Assembly: GCA_001295775.1 (NCBI GenBank)
Contig: LJIA01000022.1
Location: 20,475-84,474 of the forward strand
DNA: 64,000 bases
Source of the DNA: a beta proteobacterium AAP99
GTDB lineage: Bacteria; Pseudomonadota; Gammaproteobacteria; Burkholderiales; Burkholderiaceae_C
Direction of reading: 5' to 3'
Position numbers and translations under genes: made by a program. Shown here piece by piece: positions 18,308-27,423 of the stretch. Position 1 is the stretch's first letter; every line of letters starts with the position of its first letter. The notes under the pieces are model-generated. The model was not told where the DNA came from and did no database searches. It was given only the letters and a program-made list of their open reading frames with translations.

Positions 18308-18474
18308 CTGAGCGATCCTCCAGCGGGGCCCCTTGTTGTCTCGGGACGGCGTGTTTGCGGCCTGTGCCCGGCTTGGCGCGCGGACGACAGGCTGAAGCCC
18401 CAACTAAAATCCGAAATTAACCGAAAAGTCTGGCGCGGCTGCTGCAATTCCCCATGCCGCCTGGGCATCAAGCC

Positions 18475-18960
18475 ATGAGTGCCTCCTCTAAACCCAGCGT
18501 GACGGTTGCCGCAATCGTCGAGCGCGATGGCCGCTTTCTCATCGTCGAGGAAGACACGGCCGACGGCGTTCGCCTGAACCAGCCCGCGGGCCATTGGGAG
18601 CAGGGCGAAAGCCTGATCGATGCGGTCAAGCGCGAAACGCTCGAGGAAACCGGCCATCGCTTCGAACCCACCGGGCTTCTTGGTGCCTACATGAGCCGCT
18701 ACACCTCCGCCAGGACCAGCGAGGATGTGACCTACGTGCGCTTTGCCTTTGTGGGCGAGCTGGGCGAGGCCGTGGAGGGCGCAGAACTCTCGCCCGAGAT
18801 CCGGCGCGTGGCCTTCATGAGCGCCGACGATCTGCGCATGATGAATGACCTGCACCGCAGCCCCTTGGTGATGCGCTGCATCGACGACTACCTCTCCGGC
18901 CGGCGCCTGCCGCTGGACGCCATCTACACCCACCCCTCGGTGCTGGAGGGTGCGGCATGA
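18475..18960 (+). CDS. nudJ: Nudix hydrolase, NudJ-like
   Basis: A 161-residue Nudix hydrolase. The Nudix box spans GHWEQGE, then seven residues, then RETLEETGH, and is complete. NudJ of E. coli hydrolyses HMP-PP and nucleoside di- and triphosphates, and its gene also lies directly upstream of mnmA; the same order here supports the call. The stop overlaps the mnmA start as ATGA. The ATG at 18475 was chosen; an in-frame ATG at 18454 would add seven residues. Substrate preference cannot be read from sequence. Confidence 0.88.
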   Translation: MSASSKPSVTVAAIVERDGRFLIVEEDTADGVRLNQPAGHWEQGESLIDAVKRETLEETGHRFEPTGLLGAYMSRYTSARTSEDVTYVRFAFVGELGEAVEGAELSPEIRRVAFMSADDLRMMNDLHRSPLVMRCIDDYLSGRRLPLDAIYTHPSVLEGAA

Positions 18961-20036
18961 GCAAGCCCCGCGTGGTGGTGGGCATGAGCGGCGGGGTGGA
19001 CTCGTCCGTCTCGGCCTGGCTGCTCAAGGAGCAGGGCTACGAGGTCATCGGCCTGTTCATGAAGAACTGGGAGGACGATGACGACAGCGAGTATTGCTCC
19101 ACCCGGCAGGACTGGCTGGACGCCGTGAGCGTGGCCGACCGCATCGGCATCGACATCGACGCCGTGAACTTTGCCGCCGAATACAAGGAGCGGGTGTTCA
19201 GCTACTTCCTGCAGGAGTACGAGGCCGGCCGCACGCCCAACCCGGACATCCTGTGCAACACCGAGATCAAGTTCAAGGCGTTTCTGGATCACGCCATGAA
19301 GATGGGCGCAGACCACATCGCCACCGGCCACTATGCGGGCGTGCGCCAGGTGGGTGATCGCTTTGAGCTGCTCAAGGGCAAGGACCCCGCCAAGGATCAG
19401 AGCTACTTCCTGCACCGCCTCACGCAGGCGCAGCTCTCCAGGGCCATCTTTCCGCTGTACGACATCGAAAAGCCGCGCGTGCGCGAGATCGCAGCAAAGA
19501 TCGGTCTGCACAACGCCGCCAAGAAGGACAGCACCGGCATCTGCTTCATCGGTGAGCGGCCGTTTCGGGAGTTCCTGAACCGCTACCTGCCCACGAAGCC
19601 GGGGCCCATCCTCACGGATGAGGGCAAGCACCTCGGCGAGCACGTCGGTCTGGCCTTCTACACGCTCGGTCAGCGCAAGGGCATCGGCATCGGCGGGCAG
19701 AAGACGGGCAATGGCGAGCCCTGGTTCGTCGCGCGCAAGGACATGGCGGCCAACACGCTCTACGTGGTGCAGGGCCATGAGCACCCCTGGCTCAAGCAGC
19801 TCACCGTGGCCACCGAGCAGGCGCATTGGATCGGCGGCGCTGCGCCGCACACCGACACGGCGCTCGCTGCCAAGACCCGCTATCGCCAGCAGGACGCCAC
19901 CTGCCATTTGGCCGCGGGCGACGCACACGGCTTCACGCTCGCCTTCGATCAGCCGCAATGGGCCGTGACGCCCGGCCAGAGCGCGGTGGTCTATGCCGGC
20001 GAGGTGTGTCTGGGCGGTGGCGTGATCGCGGCTTGA
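18957..20036 (+). CDS. mnmA: tRNA-specific 2-thiouridylase MnmA
   Basis: A 359-residue enzyme that adds sulfur at position 2 of the wobble uridine in Lys, Glu and Gln tRNAs, using ATP and sulfur from IscS/Tus-type carriers. It has the PP-loop [10 protein letters not shown], then [10 protein letters not shown], the catalytic Cys in [12 protein letters not shown] and the second Cys in [10 protein letters not shown]. The C terminus carries the usual beta-barrel with GQSAVVY and GGGVI. Length matches the family. It is translationally coupled to nudJ by a four-base overlap. Confidence 0.97.
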   Translation: MSKPRVVVGMSGGVDSSVSAWLLKEQGYEVIGLFMKNWEDDDDSEYCSTRQDWLDAVSVADRIGIDIDAVNFAAEYKERVFSYFLQEYEAGRTPNPDILCNTEIKFKAFLDHAMKMGADHIATGHYAGVRQVGDRFELLKGKDPAKDQSYFLHRLTQAQLSRAIFPLYDIEKPRVREIAAKIGLHNAAKKDSTGICFIGERPFREFLNRYLPTKPGPILTDEGKHLGEHVGLAFYTLGQRKGIGIGGQKTGNGEPWFVARKDMAANTLYVVQGHEHPWLKQLTVATEQAHWIGGAAPHTDTALAAKTRYRQQDATCHLAAGDAHGFTLAFDQPQWAVTPGQSAVVYAGEVCLGGGVIAA

Positions 20037-20336
20037 GCGGGTTGGGCGCTGAGGTGGCCCGTGTCGTGTGGCTGAAAGTGACGTTTTTGTCATCGATATA
20101 AAGTCACTTTCCGCATGTCTGGCGGTCTTTATGAGCGATTTCATGCTCGACCTAAATTCGGCCGAAATGAATAGAAATGGCTCTGGGAGCGCGTCTTCAG
20201 GCACCCGCTCCTCGTGTTCTGGCGCCTGTCAGCCTGCTGAAAGCCACAGCGCCTGGCCAAACGCGGCGCAGCGGGCTGCAACCTATCATCGGCACAGACT
20301 CCTCCACGTCGACGCACTGCGCCGCACCGCCCCCTC
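20037..20336. other. 300-base intergenic region before the export operon
   Basis: No gene seen. The first 130 bases are AT-richer than the surroundings and contain GTGAC and GTCAC arms around 20075-20105 and the fragment CTTTCCGCATGTCTGGCG at 20108-20125, close to the REP tag TTTCCGCTTGTCTGGCG. A GGAGCG/CGCTCC inverted pair lies near 20185-20213. A promoter for the following operon is expected here, but no convincing -35/-10 pair could be fixed. Confidence 0.4.
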
Positions 20337-21566
20337 ATGACCGAACCCGCAAGCAGCAACCCCCTGGCCAAGCTCAAGATCCAGCGCGGCGGCCTCGCGC
20401 CCAAGCGCCGCAAGCCCTGGGTGCGCTGGGCCGTGATCGGCGCCATCGTCGTTGTCGTGGTCGCTGTCTTTCTTGCCATGCCGCGCAAGCCCGAGGTGCA
20501 GGTGGTCTCGGTCATCACCACCACACCCAGCCAGCAGTTCGCGCAGCTCACCGCCAGCGGCTATGTGGTGGCGCAACGCCGCGCGGCGGTGTCCAGCAAG
20601 GCCAGCGGTCGGCTGGAGTATCTCGCAGTGGCCGAGGGCAGCCGCGTGAAGGCGGGTGACCTGATCGCCCGGCTGGATGCACGTGACGTGGCGGCGCAGC
20701 TGGCCGGCGCCAAGGCGGCCGTGAATGTGTCTCAGGCGGCCCTGGCCTCGGCCGAGGTGGAGCTGAAGAACGCCCAGGCCGACTTCGCCCGCGTGCAGAG
20801 CCTGGTGAAGCAGAACTTCGTCTCCGCCTCTGCCGCGGACGACGCCCGCGCCCGCGTGGAGCGCGCCCAGGCCGCTGTCGCCCAGGCTCGCGCCGGCGTG
20901 GAGAACAGCCGCGCCGGGGCCAACGCCGCCGCCGTGAACAAGGACTTCACCGAGATCCGCGCGCCTTTCGACGGCGTGGTGCTGGTGAAGAACGCCAACG
21001 TGGGCGACAACATCACGCCCTTTTCCAGCGCCGCCGGCAGTCTGGGCGCCGTGGTCACGATGGCGGACATGAGCACGCTGGAGGTCGAGGCCGATGTGAG
21101 TGAATCGAGTCTGGCCAAGGTCAGCATCGGCATGCCGGTGGAGATCGTGCTCGATGCCCTGCCAGACACCCGCTTCAAGGGCAGCGTGGCGCGCATCGTG
21201 CCCACAGTGGACCGCGCCAAGGCGACGGTCATGACCAAGATCAAGTTCGACAAGCTGGATGCGCGCATCCTGCCCGAGATGAGCGCCAAGGTGACCTTCC
21301 TGTCCAAGCCCATCACGGATGCCGACCAGAAGCCGGTGCTGGCCGTGAACCCCGGCGCGATCGTGGAGCGCGAGGGCAAGCCGGCGGTGCTGCGCGTGAA
21401 CAAGACCGAGAAGGGCGAGGTGCTGGAACTGGTGCCCGTGCAGCGCGGCGGCACGGTGGGCGAGAGCGTGGTGGTCAGTGGCGAGATCAAGAGTGGCGAT
21501 CGCGTCGTGCTCAAGCCGGACGCCAAGCTGGCCGGCGGCCACGCCGTTCGCGTGGCCGGGCGTTGA
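20337..21566 (+). CDS. periplasmic adaptor (HlyD/MacA-like) of ABC exporter
   Basis: A 409-residue membrane-fusion protein. A cytoplasmic Lys/Arg-rich N terminus is followed by one membrane helix (about 30-47), then a lipoyl half (VSSKASGRLEYLAVAEGSRV), an alpha-hairpin rich in Ala, Glu and Gln (about 105-200), the second lipoyl half (IRAPFDGVVLVKNANVGD) and beta-barrel domains. It bridges an inner-membrane ABC pump to the periplasm or an outer-membrane channel. The ATPase and two permease genes follow in order, so this is the first gene of a MacAB-type operon. No TolC gene is adjacent. Confidence 0.88.
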   Translation: MTEPASSNPLAKLKIQRGGLAPKRRKPWVRWAVIGAIVVVVVAVFLAMPRKPEVQVVSVITTTPSQQFAQLTASGYVVAQRRAAVSSKASGRLEYLAVAEGSRVKAGDLIARLDARDVAAQLAGAKAAVNVSQAALASAEVELKNAQADFARVQSLVKQNFVSASAADDARARVERAQAAVAQARAGVENSRAGANAAAVNKDFTEIRAPFDGVVLVKNANVGDNITPFSSAAGSLGAVVTMADMSTLEVEADVSESSLAKVSIGMPVEIVLDALPDTRFKGSVARIVPTVDRAKATVMTKIKFDKLDARILPEMSAKVTFLSKPITDADQKPVLAVNPGAIVEREGKPAVLRVNKTEKGEVLELVPVQRGGTVGESVVVSGEIKSGDRVVLKPDAKLAGGHAVRVAGR

Positions 21567-21583
21567 GTTCCGCACTACGCACG

Positions 21584-22333
21584 ATGAGCGACCCCGTGAG
21601 CGATACCACTCCCATCATCCGCATCCGCAGTCTGGCCAAGGCCTATCTGCGCGGCGAGCAGGTCATTCCCGTGCTCACGGACATCAACCTGGACGTCATG
21701 CCCGGCGAGTTCGTCTCGCTCATGGGGCCGAGCGGCTCGGGCAAGAGCACCCTGCTCAACCTGATCGCCGGCATCGACAAGCCCAGCGGCGGCAGCATCG
21801 AGGTGGATGGCGTGGACATTGCGCGGCTGAGCGAGGGCGAACTGGCCGACTGGCGGGCCGCCCACGTGGGATTCATCTTCCAGTTCTACAACCTGATGCC
21901 CGTACTCACGGCCTACGAGAACGTGGAACTGCCGCTGCTGCTCACGGGCCTGTCGCGCAGCGAGCGGCGCGAGCATGTGAGCGCGGCGCTGGAGATGGTG
22001 CAGCTGGCTGACCGCATGGACCACTACCCCAATGAACTCTCCGGCGGCCAGCAGCAGCGTGTGGCGATTGCCCGCGCGCTGGTGACGGACCCGACCCTGA
22101 TCGTGGCCGATGAACCCACCGGCGACCTGGACCGCACCACCGGCGCCGAGGTGCTCAACCTGCTGGAGCAACTGAACACCGAGCTGGGCAAGACCATCGT
22201 CATGGTGACGCACGACCCCAAGGCCGCCGCCCGCGCGCGCCGCCGCATCGAGCTGGAGAAGGGCGTCCTGGTGGATGGCGATGCACCGCAGGCGGCTGCG
22301 GAGCCCGCCGTGCAAGCGGCGGAGGCGGAGTGA
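21584..22333 (+). CDS. ABC transporter ATPase (MacB/LolD type)
   Basis: A 249-residue ABC ATPase. Walker A is GPSGSGKST, the signature is LSGGQQQRVAIARAL, Walker B is LIVADEPTGDLD, and the D-loop and the His in MVTHDP follow. The family powers mechanotransmission by FtsX-like permeases. It starts 17 bases after the adaptor gene; the ATG at 21584 is preferred over an in-frame TTG overlapping the adaptor stop. The last 20 residues are an Ala/Glu-rich tail. A REP-like element separates it from the first permease gene. Confidence 0.92.
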   Translation: MSDPVSDTTPIIRIRSLAKAYLRGEQVIPVLTDINLDVMPGEFVSLMGPSGSGKSTLLNLIAGIDKPSGGSIEVDGVDIARLSEGELADWRAAHVGFIFQFYNLMPVLTAYENVELPLLLTGLSRSERREHVSAALEMVQLADRMDHYPNELSGGQQQRVAIARALVTDPTLIVADEPTGDLDRTTGAEVLNLLEQLNTELGKTIVMVTHDPKAAARARRRIELEKGVLVDGDAPQAAAEPAVQAAEAE

Positions 22334-22341
22334 CCGCCTGC

Positions 22342-22406
22342 GCTTCCGCTGGTCTGGCAAGGCTTTCCAGCCATTTTGGTCTGGAGAAGCGCATGAATGC
22401 TGGATC
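22342..22406 (+). repeat. REP-like palindromic element, copy 3
   Basis: It carries the tag as CTTCCGCTGGTCTGGC at the left, a palindromic core around GCTTTCCAGCCATTTTGGTCTGGAGAAGC, and the far flank GCATGAATGCTGGATC, which matches the inverted flank GATCCAGTATTCATGC of copy 4. It lies inside an operon, between the ATPase and permease genes of the exporter, where it could affect mRNA stability. Confidence 0.75.
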
Positions 22407-22434
22407 TGCGTTTCCGGATCGAGGGCACTGAACC

Positions 22435-23595
22435 ATGTTCATGTTCAAGCTGCTGCTCAAGAACGCCTTCCGCCACAAGCTGCGCACCCTGCTGACCATG
22501 GTGGGTCTGGTGGTGGCGATCGCGGCCTTCGGATTTCTGCGCACCATCATCGACGCCTGGTACGCCGGGGCTGATGCCACGTCCAGCGTGCGCCTGGTCA
22601 CGCGCAATGCCGTCTCGCTTGTGTTCCCGCTGCCGCTGTCCTATGCGGAGCGCATCCGCGGCGTCGACGGCGTGACGGGCGTGTCCTGGTCCAACTGGTT
22701 TGGTGGCGTCTACGGCAGCGAGCGCAACTTCTTCCCGCAGTTCGCCGTGGACCCGGAGAGCTACATCAATCTCTACCCGGAGTTCATCTTCAACGAGGGC
22801 GAGCGCCGGGCCTTCCTGCTGGACCGGCAGGGCGCCGTGGCGGGCCGCAAGCTGGCCGACACCTACGGCTGGAAGGTGGGCGACCAGATCGCCCTGCGCG
22901 GCACCATCTACCCCGGCACCTGGACCTTCACCCTGCGCGCCATCTACGACGGCGCCGACGCCAAGACCGACACCTCGCGCTTCTTCTTCCACTGGAAGTA
23001 CCTGAGCGAGTCCGTACGCAAGAGCGGCAACAGCCGCGCGGCCGATCAGGTGGGCGCCTATGTGGTGCGCATTGCCAACCCGGATGACGCGGCCCTCGTC
23101 TCCCAGCGGGTCGATGCCATCTTCAAGAACTCCCAGGGCGAGACCCTCACCGAAACCGAGCAGGCCTTCCAGCTCTCCTTTGTGTCGATGAGCGAGCAGA
23201 TCCTGCTGGCGGTGTCGGCCGTGAGCTACGTGATCCTGGTCATCATCCTCGCCGTCATGGCCAACACCATGACCATGACTGCGCGCGAACGTACGGCGGA
23301 GTACGCCACGCTCAAGGCCCTGGGCTTCCAGCCGGGCTTCGTGGTGCGCCTCTTGTTTGGTGAGAGCCTGCTGATTGCGCTGATTGGCGGGGCCATCGGC
23401 ATTCTTGCGACCTATCCGCTCGCCGCCGGCTTCAAGCAGGCCAGCGGCAACCTGTTTCCAGTGGTGGCGGTAAGCGACACCACCGTGCTGCTGCAGGTGG
23501 GCGCGGCCGTCGTGGTCGGCCTGATCGCGGCGGCGTGGCCTGCATGGAAGATGGCGCGCATCGACATCGTGGGCGGGCTGCGGCATGTGGCCTGA
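22435..23595 (+). CDS. ABC transporter permease (FtsX/MacB-like), first
   Basis: A 386-residue permease with one N-terminal membrane helix (about 18-38), a periplasmic domain of about 220 residues, and three C-terminal helices; the segment YATLKALGFQPGFVVRLLFGES is the FtsX-type coupling helix region. It starts KLLLKNAFRHKLRTLLTMVG, typical of the family. GAGGG lies upstream of the ATG; a second ATG two codons later is possible. It pairs with the next gene to form a heterodimer, by analogy with LolC/LolE. Confidence 0.9.
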   Translation: MFMFKLLLKNAFRHKLRTLLTMVGLVVAIAAFGFLRTIIDAWYAGADATSSVRLVTRNAVSLVFPLPLSYAERIRGVDGVTGVSWSNWFGGVYGSERNFFPQFAVDPESYINLYPEFIFNEGERRAFLLDRQGAVAGRKLADTYGWKVGDQIALRGTIYPGTWTFTLRAIYDGADAKTDTSRFFFHWKYLSESVRKSGNSRAADQVGAYVVRIANPDDAALVSQRVDAIFKNSQGETLTETEQAFQLSFVSMSEQILLAVSAVSYVILVIILAVMANTMTMTARERTAEYATLKALGFQPGFVVRLLFGESLLIALIGGAIGILATYPLAAGFKQASGNLFPVVAVSDTTVLLQVGAAVVVGLIAAAWPAWKMARIDIVGGLRHVA

Positions 23596-23613
23596 GCACG
23601 CAGGCGGCTGCGC

Positions 23614-24783
23614 ATGAAGCAGGTGCCGCTCTCCTACATCGCGCGCAACCTCTGGGTGCGGCGCGTGACCACCGCGTTGACCGCGGTGGGTCTGGCGCTG
23701 GTGGTCTACGTGTTTGCCACGGTGCTGATGATGAGTGAGGGCATCAAGGCCACGCTGGTGGCCACCGGGCAGCCGGACAACGTGATCGTGATCCGCAAGG
23801 GCAGCGGCAGCGAGATTTCCTCGGGTATCGATCGCGTGTCGGCATCGATCGTGGAGAGCAGCAGCGGCATTGCCACCGACGGCACCGGCCAGCGCCTGGT
23901 GTCCAAGGAGCCGGTGGTCGTCATCAATCTGGAGCGGCGCAACACCGGCAAGCCGAGCAACGTCACGGTGCGTGGCATCGGGCCGCTGGGTGCTGCGTTG
24001 CGCCCGCAGGTGCGCATCACCGAAGGTCGCATGTTCCGTCCGGGCACCAACGAGATCGTGGCCGGCAGCTCGATAGCGGCCGGCTTTTCCGGCGCTGGCA
24101 TCGGCGAGACCCTGCGCTTTGCCGGGCGCGACTGGGTGGTGGTGGGCGTGATGGACGGCGGCAAGACGGCCTTTGACAGCGAGGTCTGGGGCGATGCCGA
24201 GCAGATGATGCAGGGCTTTCGGCGTCTGTCCTTTTCCACCGTGATCTTTCGCCTGGCCGACCCGGACGACTTCGACCGCGTGAAGGCGGCCCTGGACAAC
24301 GACCCGCGCCTGCAGCTCGATGTGAAGCGCGAGCAGCAGTTCTACAGCGAGCAGTCCGAGGCCCTGGCCACCTTCATCCGCGTGCTGGGCCTGACCATCT
24401 CGGTGATCTTCTCGATCGGCGCGATCGTCGGCGCCATGATCACCATGTTTGCCACGGTAGCGCAGCGCGTGGGCGAGATCGGCACCCTGCGTGCCCTGGG
24501 CTTCCGGCGCAGCGCGGTGCTGATGGCCTTCATGCTCGAAAGCCTGCTGCTGAGTCTGGTGGGCGGGCTGATCGGCCTGCTGGGCGCGAGCCTGATGCAG
24601 AACTTCAGCCTGTCCACGGTGAACTTCAGCACCTTCGCCGAGATCGCCTTCGGCTTCGTGCTCACACCGAGCATCGTGGTGCAGACGCTGATCTTTTCGC
24701 TGGTGATGGGGCTGGTCGGCGGCTTCCTGCCGGCACGGCGGGCGAGCAAGCTCAAGATCGTGGACGCGCTGCGGGAAGCCTGA
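23614..24783 (+). CDS. ABC transporter permease (FtsX/MacB-like), second
   Basis: A 389-residue permease with the same layout: a helix at about 20-40, a periplasmic MacB-PCD-like domain (40-265), and three helices after GEIGTLRALGFRRSAVLMAF. It starts 18 bases after the first permease. It ends the adaptor-ATPase-permease-permease operon, and a REP-like palindrome follows. The substrate of such four-gene systems varies (lipoproteins, peptides, macrolides), and nothing nearby reveals it. Confidence 0.9.
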   Translation: MKQVPLSYIARNLWVRRVTTALTAVGLALVVYVFATVLMMSEGIKATLVATGQPDNVIVIRKGSGSEISSGIDRVSASIVESSSGIATDGTGQRLVSKEPVVVINLERRNTGKPSNVTVRGIGPLGAALRPQVRITEGRMFRPGTNEIVAGSSIAAGFSGAGIGETLRFAGRDWVVVGVMDGGKTAFDSEVWGDAEQMMQGFRRLSFSTVIFRLADPDDFDRVKAALDNDPRLQLDVKREQQFYSEQSEALATFIRVLGLTISVIFSIGAIVGAMITMFATVAQRVGEIGTLRALGFRRSAVLMAFMLESLLLSLVGGLIGLLGASLMQNFSLSTVNFSTFAEIAFGFVLTPSIVVQTLIFSLVMGLVGGFLPARRASKLKIVDALREA

Positions 24784-24806
24784 TCAAGCCCGGGAATGAA
24801 TATCTA

Positions 24807-24870
24807 GATCCAGTATTCATGCGGTTCTTCAGGCCAAAATGGCTGAAGAACCGCATCCAACAAGCGGAAA
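24807..24870 (-). repeat. REP-like palindromic element, copy 4
   Basis: The clearest copy. A perfect 12-bp stem GCGGTTCTTCAG/CTGAAGAACCGC (24821-24832 with 24843-24854) encloses GCCAAAATGG, and the tag CAACAAGCGGAAA follows at 24858-24870. The left flank is GATCCAGTATTCAT. It lies between the convergent permease and doxX genes and may act as a bidirectional transcript end. Confidence 0.8.
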
Positions 24871-24882
24871 CGCCTTTTTGAT

Positions 24883-25383
24883 TCAGGCTGCAGCCCGCGC
24901 CTGCTTCAAGCCCAGCCGCTGCCACACCGCCTTGCACACCGCCCAGTCGATCGACAGCTTGCCGCTGCCAAACAGCGCCACGGTGGCGAGCATCACGCCC
25001 CAGGTCACGTGGCCTTGCAGCGCGGCGGGGGCGATGCCGGGGTAGCTGATCACGGCGACGATGTTCATCACGAACAGGCCCGCCGCACCGAAGCGACCCG
25101 CCAGTCCGAGTGCCAGCAGCACCGGCAGCACCAGTTCGCCACCGGTACCGAACACCGCTGCCACCTCCGGCGGCAGCAGCGGCACCTTGTACTCGTCCGT
25201 GAAGAGCAGCAGGGTGGTGTCCCAGTCGCGGATCTTGGTCAGGCCAGCGAGGAAGAACACGTTGGCCACATATAGACGCAGGCCGAGCAGGAATACGCTC
25301 TGGCCCCAGGGCTCGAGATGGGCGAGCAACTTGCCCAAGGGGGTGAGAAAAGGGTTGCTGCGCATTTGGGTCAGCGTGTTCAT
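24883..25383 (-). CDS. DoxX-family membrane protein of the MNIO RiPP operon
   Basis: A 166-residue membrane protein with four hydrophobic segments and the DoxX-type GLRLYVANVFFLAGLTKI and ELVLPVLLALGLAGRFGAAGLF stretches. In bufferin and gigPABT loci a DoxX protein is the usual fourth gene (BufD/GigT), with a proposed redox or membrane role. The start overlaps the end of the DUF2063 gene by four bases, supporting co-translation. Its exact function in these loci is not settled. Confidence 0.88.
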   Translation of the reverse strand: MNTLTQMRSNPFLTPLGKLLAHLEPWGQSVFLLGLRLYVANVFFLAGLTKIRDWDTTLLLFTDEYKVPLLPPEVAAVFGTGGELVLPVLLALGLAGRFGAAGLFVMNIVAVISYPGIAPAALQGHVTWGVMLATVALFGSGKLSIDWAVCKAVWQRLGLKQARAAA

Positions 25384-26027
25384 GTCGGTTCTCCCATGAG
25401 GTGTTCGATCAGTGTTGAGGCTTGGTCGAACGGCAGCGGGAAAACTTGCACGGCGAAGCCCTGGCGCAGGACCAGCGCGCCTTCAGCGGCCTGCAGATCG
25501 ATCTGGCTCAGATCGATCTCCGCGCCCGGCTGATGGGCACGCCAGAGCGTGACGATCGGCACGGACTCGGCCAGCACGCGGCTTCCGGGGATGATGAGTG
25601 GATTCTCTGCAGCGGCTTCGATCTGCTCGGCCGTCGCGTCCGGTGCGAACTGCGCTTCGTGCACCACCCATTCCAGTCGTGCCAATGGCGGCAGCCACGC
25701 AAAACCGGCCGTGGGTTCGAATTGCGCGGCAAAGGTGTCGAGCGCACTGCCCCAGAGGGCCCAGTCGCCTTCCTGTGCGGGGTGCGCGCGCCAAAAGTGC
25801 GGCGCCATGGCATCGAAGAATTCATGGCCGAGCATCTGGCGCGTGACGGGGTAGGACGCGCCGAGCGTGCGCGTGGCATTGGCCATCACATTGCCGCGAT
25901 ACAGGCCGATCCTGCGCGCATTGCGCTCGGCATCGCCCTCAAGTTCGGGCAGCAGCGCGCCGGCCGCGTCGTGCATGCGCAGCGCGGCGCCAAAGCGTGC
26001 CTGGAGCGCTTCCAGCTCAGAGCGCAT
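25380..26027 (-). CDS. DUF2063 partner protein (HvfC/BufC/GigB type)
   Basis: A 215-residue protein with the DUF2063 signature YRGNVMANATRTLGASYPV and QMLGHEFFDAMA. In bufferin-type RiPP operons this protein recruits the precursor peptide to the DUF692 enzyme. The ATG at 26027 overlaps the 3' end of the DUF692 gene by 11 bases; this start keeps the typical N terminus, with the first helix SELEALQARFGAAL. The gene order precursor, DUF692, DUF2063, DoxX matches gigPABT of Cupriavidus as I recall it. Confidence 0.9.
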   Translation of the reverse strand: MRSELEALQARFGAALRMHDAAGALLPELEGDAERNARRIGLYRGNVMANATRTLGASYPVTRQMLGHEFFDAMAPHFWRAHPAQEGDWALWGSALDTFAAQFEPTAGFAWLPPLARLEWVVHEAQFAPDATAEQIEAAAENPLIIPGSRVLAESVPIVTLWRAHQPGAEIDLSQIDLQAAEGALVLRQGFAVQVFPLPFDQASTLIEHLMGEPT

Positions 26028-26946
26028 CGGCGGGCTCCGGCAGACTGATGATCTGCGCCTGTACTTCACGGGCGATGCGGATCTCATCGAGCAGCACCTC
26101 GATCGGCGGCACATCGGTGTCCCATTCGATCAGCGTGGGCTGCGCCCCGAAGCGCTCCAGCGCTCGCGCATACAGCGCCCACACGGCCGGACGCGCGCGC
26201 GACCCATGGTCATCCACCAGCCCGTCCTCGGTGTCGAGGTGACCGGCCACATGGAACTGTCGCACGGCGCCTTCAGGCAGGGCGTTCAGGACGGCGGCGG
26301 CATCAAAGCCGAAGTGCACGCTGTTGATGTAGAGATTGTTCACATCCAGCAGCACGCCGCAGCCGGTGCGGTGCACCGCTGCCGCAATGAAATCCATCTC
26401 GGCGAACTCGTCATCCGCAAACTTCACGTAGGCCGTGGCGTTCTCGATCAGGATGGGGCGCTTCAGCAAAGTCTGCACCTGATCGATGTGTGCGCAGAGC
26501 GTGTCCAGCGCGCTGCGGGTGTAGGGGAGGGGCAGCAGATCGTTGTAGGCCGCATACGCGTCCGCCGTCCAGCACACGTGCTCAGACACCAGCGCCGGGT
26601 TTACGGCGGCCACCAGCGCCTGCAGCTTGGCCAGGTGCGCAGCGGACAGGCCGCGTGCATTGCCCAGGCCCAGGCCGACGCCGTGCAGGCTCACGGGCCA
26701 GCGCTGGCGCACGGTATCCAGCACGGCGCGCGCGGCGCCGCCGGGTGCAAAGAAGTTCTCGCTGTGAACTTCCAGAAAGTCCACGCTGGCCAGTGCGGCC
26801 GGCGGGAATGCAAATTCAGTGCTGCCGGACGCACCGGGGGCGGGCGTGTGTTGTGCTGTCGGGGCGAATTCCGCAGCCTGGCAAAACGCACGGTAGTGCG
26901 GTTGGCGCAGACCCAGACCAACCCAGCCCAAGCGGTTCTGTTCCAT
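26017..26946 (-). CDS. DUF692 multinuclear iron oxygenase (MNIO; BufB/GigA type)
   Basis: A 309-residue TIM-barrel enzyme of the DUF692/MNIO family, relatives of MbnB, which use two or three iron ions to modify cysteines in a peptide. Ligand-bearing motifs visible are LEVHSENFF, SEHVCW, IENATAYV, DVNNLYINSVHFG, HVAGH, DDHGSR and IEWD. The ATG at 26946 has GAGG upstream; an in-frame ATG at 26967 is less well placed. It follows the DUF2282 precursor gene by 46 bases and overlaps the DUF2063 gene, forming one operon. Confidence 0.93.
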   Translation of the reverse strand: MEQNRLGWVGLGLRQPHYRAFCQAAEFAPTAQHTPAPGASGSTEFAFPPAALASVDFLEVHSENFFAPGGAARAVLDTVRQRWPVSLHGVGLGLGNARGLSAAHLAKLQALVAAVNPALVSEHVCWTADAYAAYNDLLPLPYTRSALDTLCAHIDQVQTLLKRPILIENATAYVKFADDEFAEMDFIAAAVHRTGCGVLLDVNNLYINSVHFGFDAAAVLNALPEGAVRQFHVAGHLDTEDGLVDDHGSRARPAVWALYARALERFGAQPTLIEWDTDVPPIEVLLDEIRIAREVQAQIISLPEPADAL

Positions 26947-26992
26947 GGAAACCTCGGTCAGGTGCATCCGGCAGGTGTAAAGCCGGCGCGGC

Positions 26993-27295
26993 TTACTTCT
27001 TTTCCATCATCTTCTTGTCGGCCATCTTCTTGGCGGCGTCGGCGGTCAGGCCGCCACCCATCTTTTCGCAGGTGCCCTTGGCCACGTACTTCCACTCATC
27101 CGGAGCCATGTCGACCTTGTTCTGCCCGGCGCAGGAGTGGGTGCCGCTGGCGTTGGCGCAGTCGTTCTGGCCGGCCTTGGCGATGCCGAAACACTTTTCC
27201 TTGGCGGCCTGGGCGTAGGCCGGCATGACGGCGCTGGTGGCGGTTACGGCCAGAACGGATGCGAATGCGGTGCGCAGCAGTGCTTGCTTGTTCAT
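26993..27295 (-). CDS. DUF2282 precursor peptide, bufferin-like RiPP
   Basis: A 100-residue DUF2282 protein. Residues 1-28 form a Sec signal ending in AYA. The mature part has four Cys, at 35 (KEKCFG), 46 (NDCAN), 55 (HSCAG) and 76 (GTCEK), in the spacing typical of bufferin precursors, and a Lys/Met-rich tail ending KKMMEKK. In studied members the adjacent MNIO enzyme converts Cys to thiooxazoles that bind copper; that reaction is inferred here. The ATG at 27295 is preceded by AGGAGATCAG. It is the first gene of the four-gene operon. Confidence 0.9.
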   Translation of the reverse strand: MNKQALLRTAFASVLAVTATSAVMPAYAQAAKEKCFGIAKAGQNDCANASGTHSCAGQNKVDMAPDEWKYVAKGTCEKMGGGLTADAAKKMADKKMMEKK

Positions 27296-27352
27296 GATCT
27301 GATCTCCTGAATGTTGCGATTGCAAAGGTGTGAGCCGATCTCACGCAGGGTC

Positions 27353-27378
27353 AGTCGAGTGGGCGGGAAAGTCCTTAC
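27353..27378 (-). promoter_or_regulatory. possible ECF-sigma promoter of the RiPP operon
   Basis: On the minus strand the sequence GTAAGG (27378-27373) is separated by 15 bases from CGACT (27357-27353), about 58 bases before the precursor start codon. This resembles the GTAAC / CGNN pattern of ECF sigma factors that control DUF2282 operons elsewhere. It is one loose match and no sigma-factor gene is present in the window, so treat it as a candidate only. Confidence 0.25.
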
Positions 27379-27423
27379 ACGGTGCCCGGTATATTTCCTT
27401 GCAATCCCCTGACAAGGCTTTCC

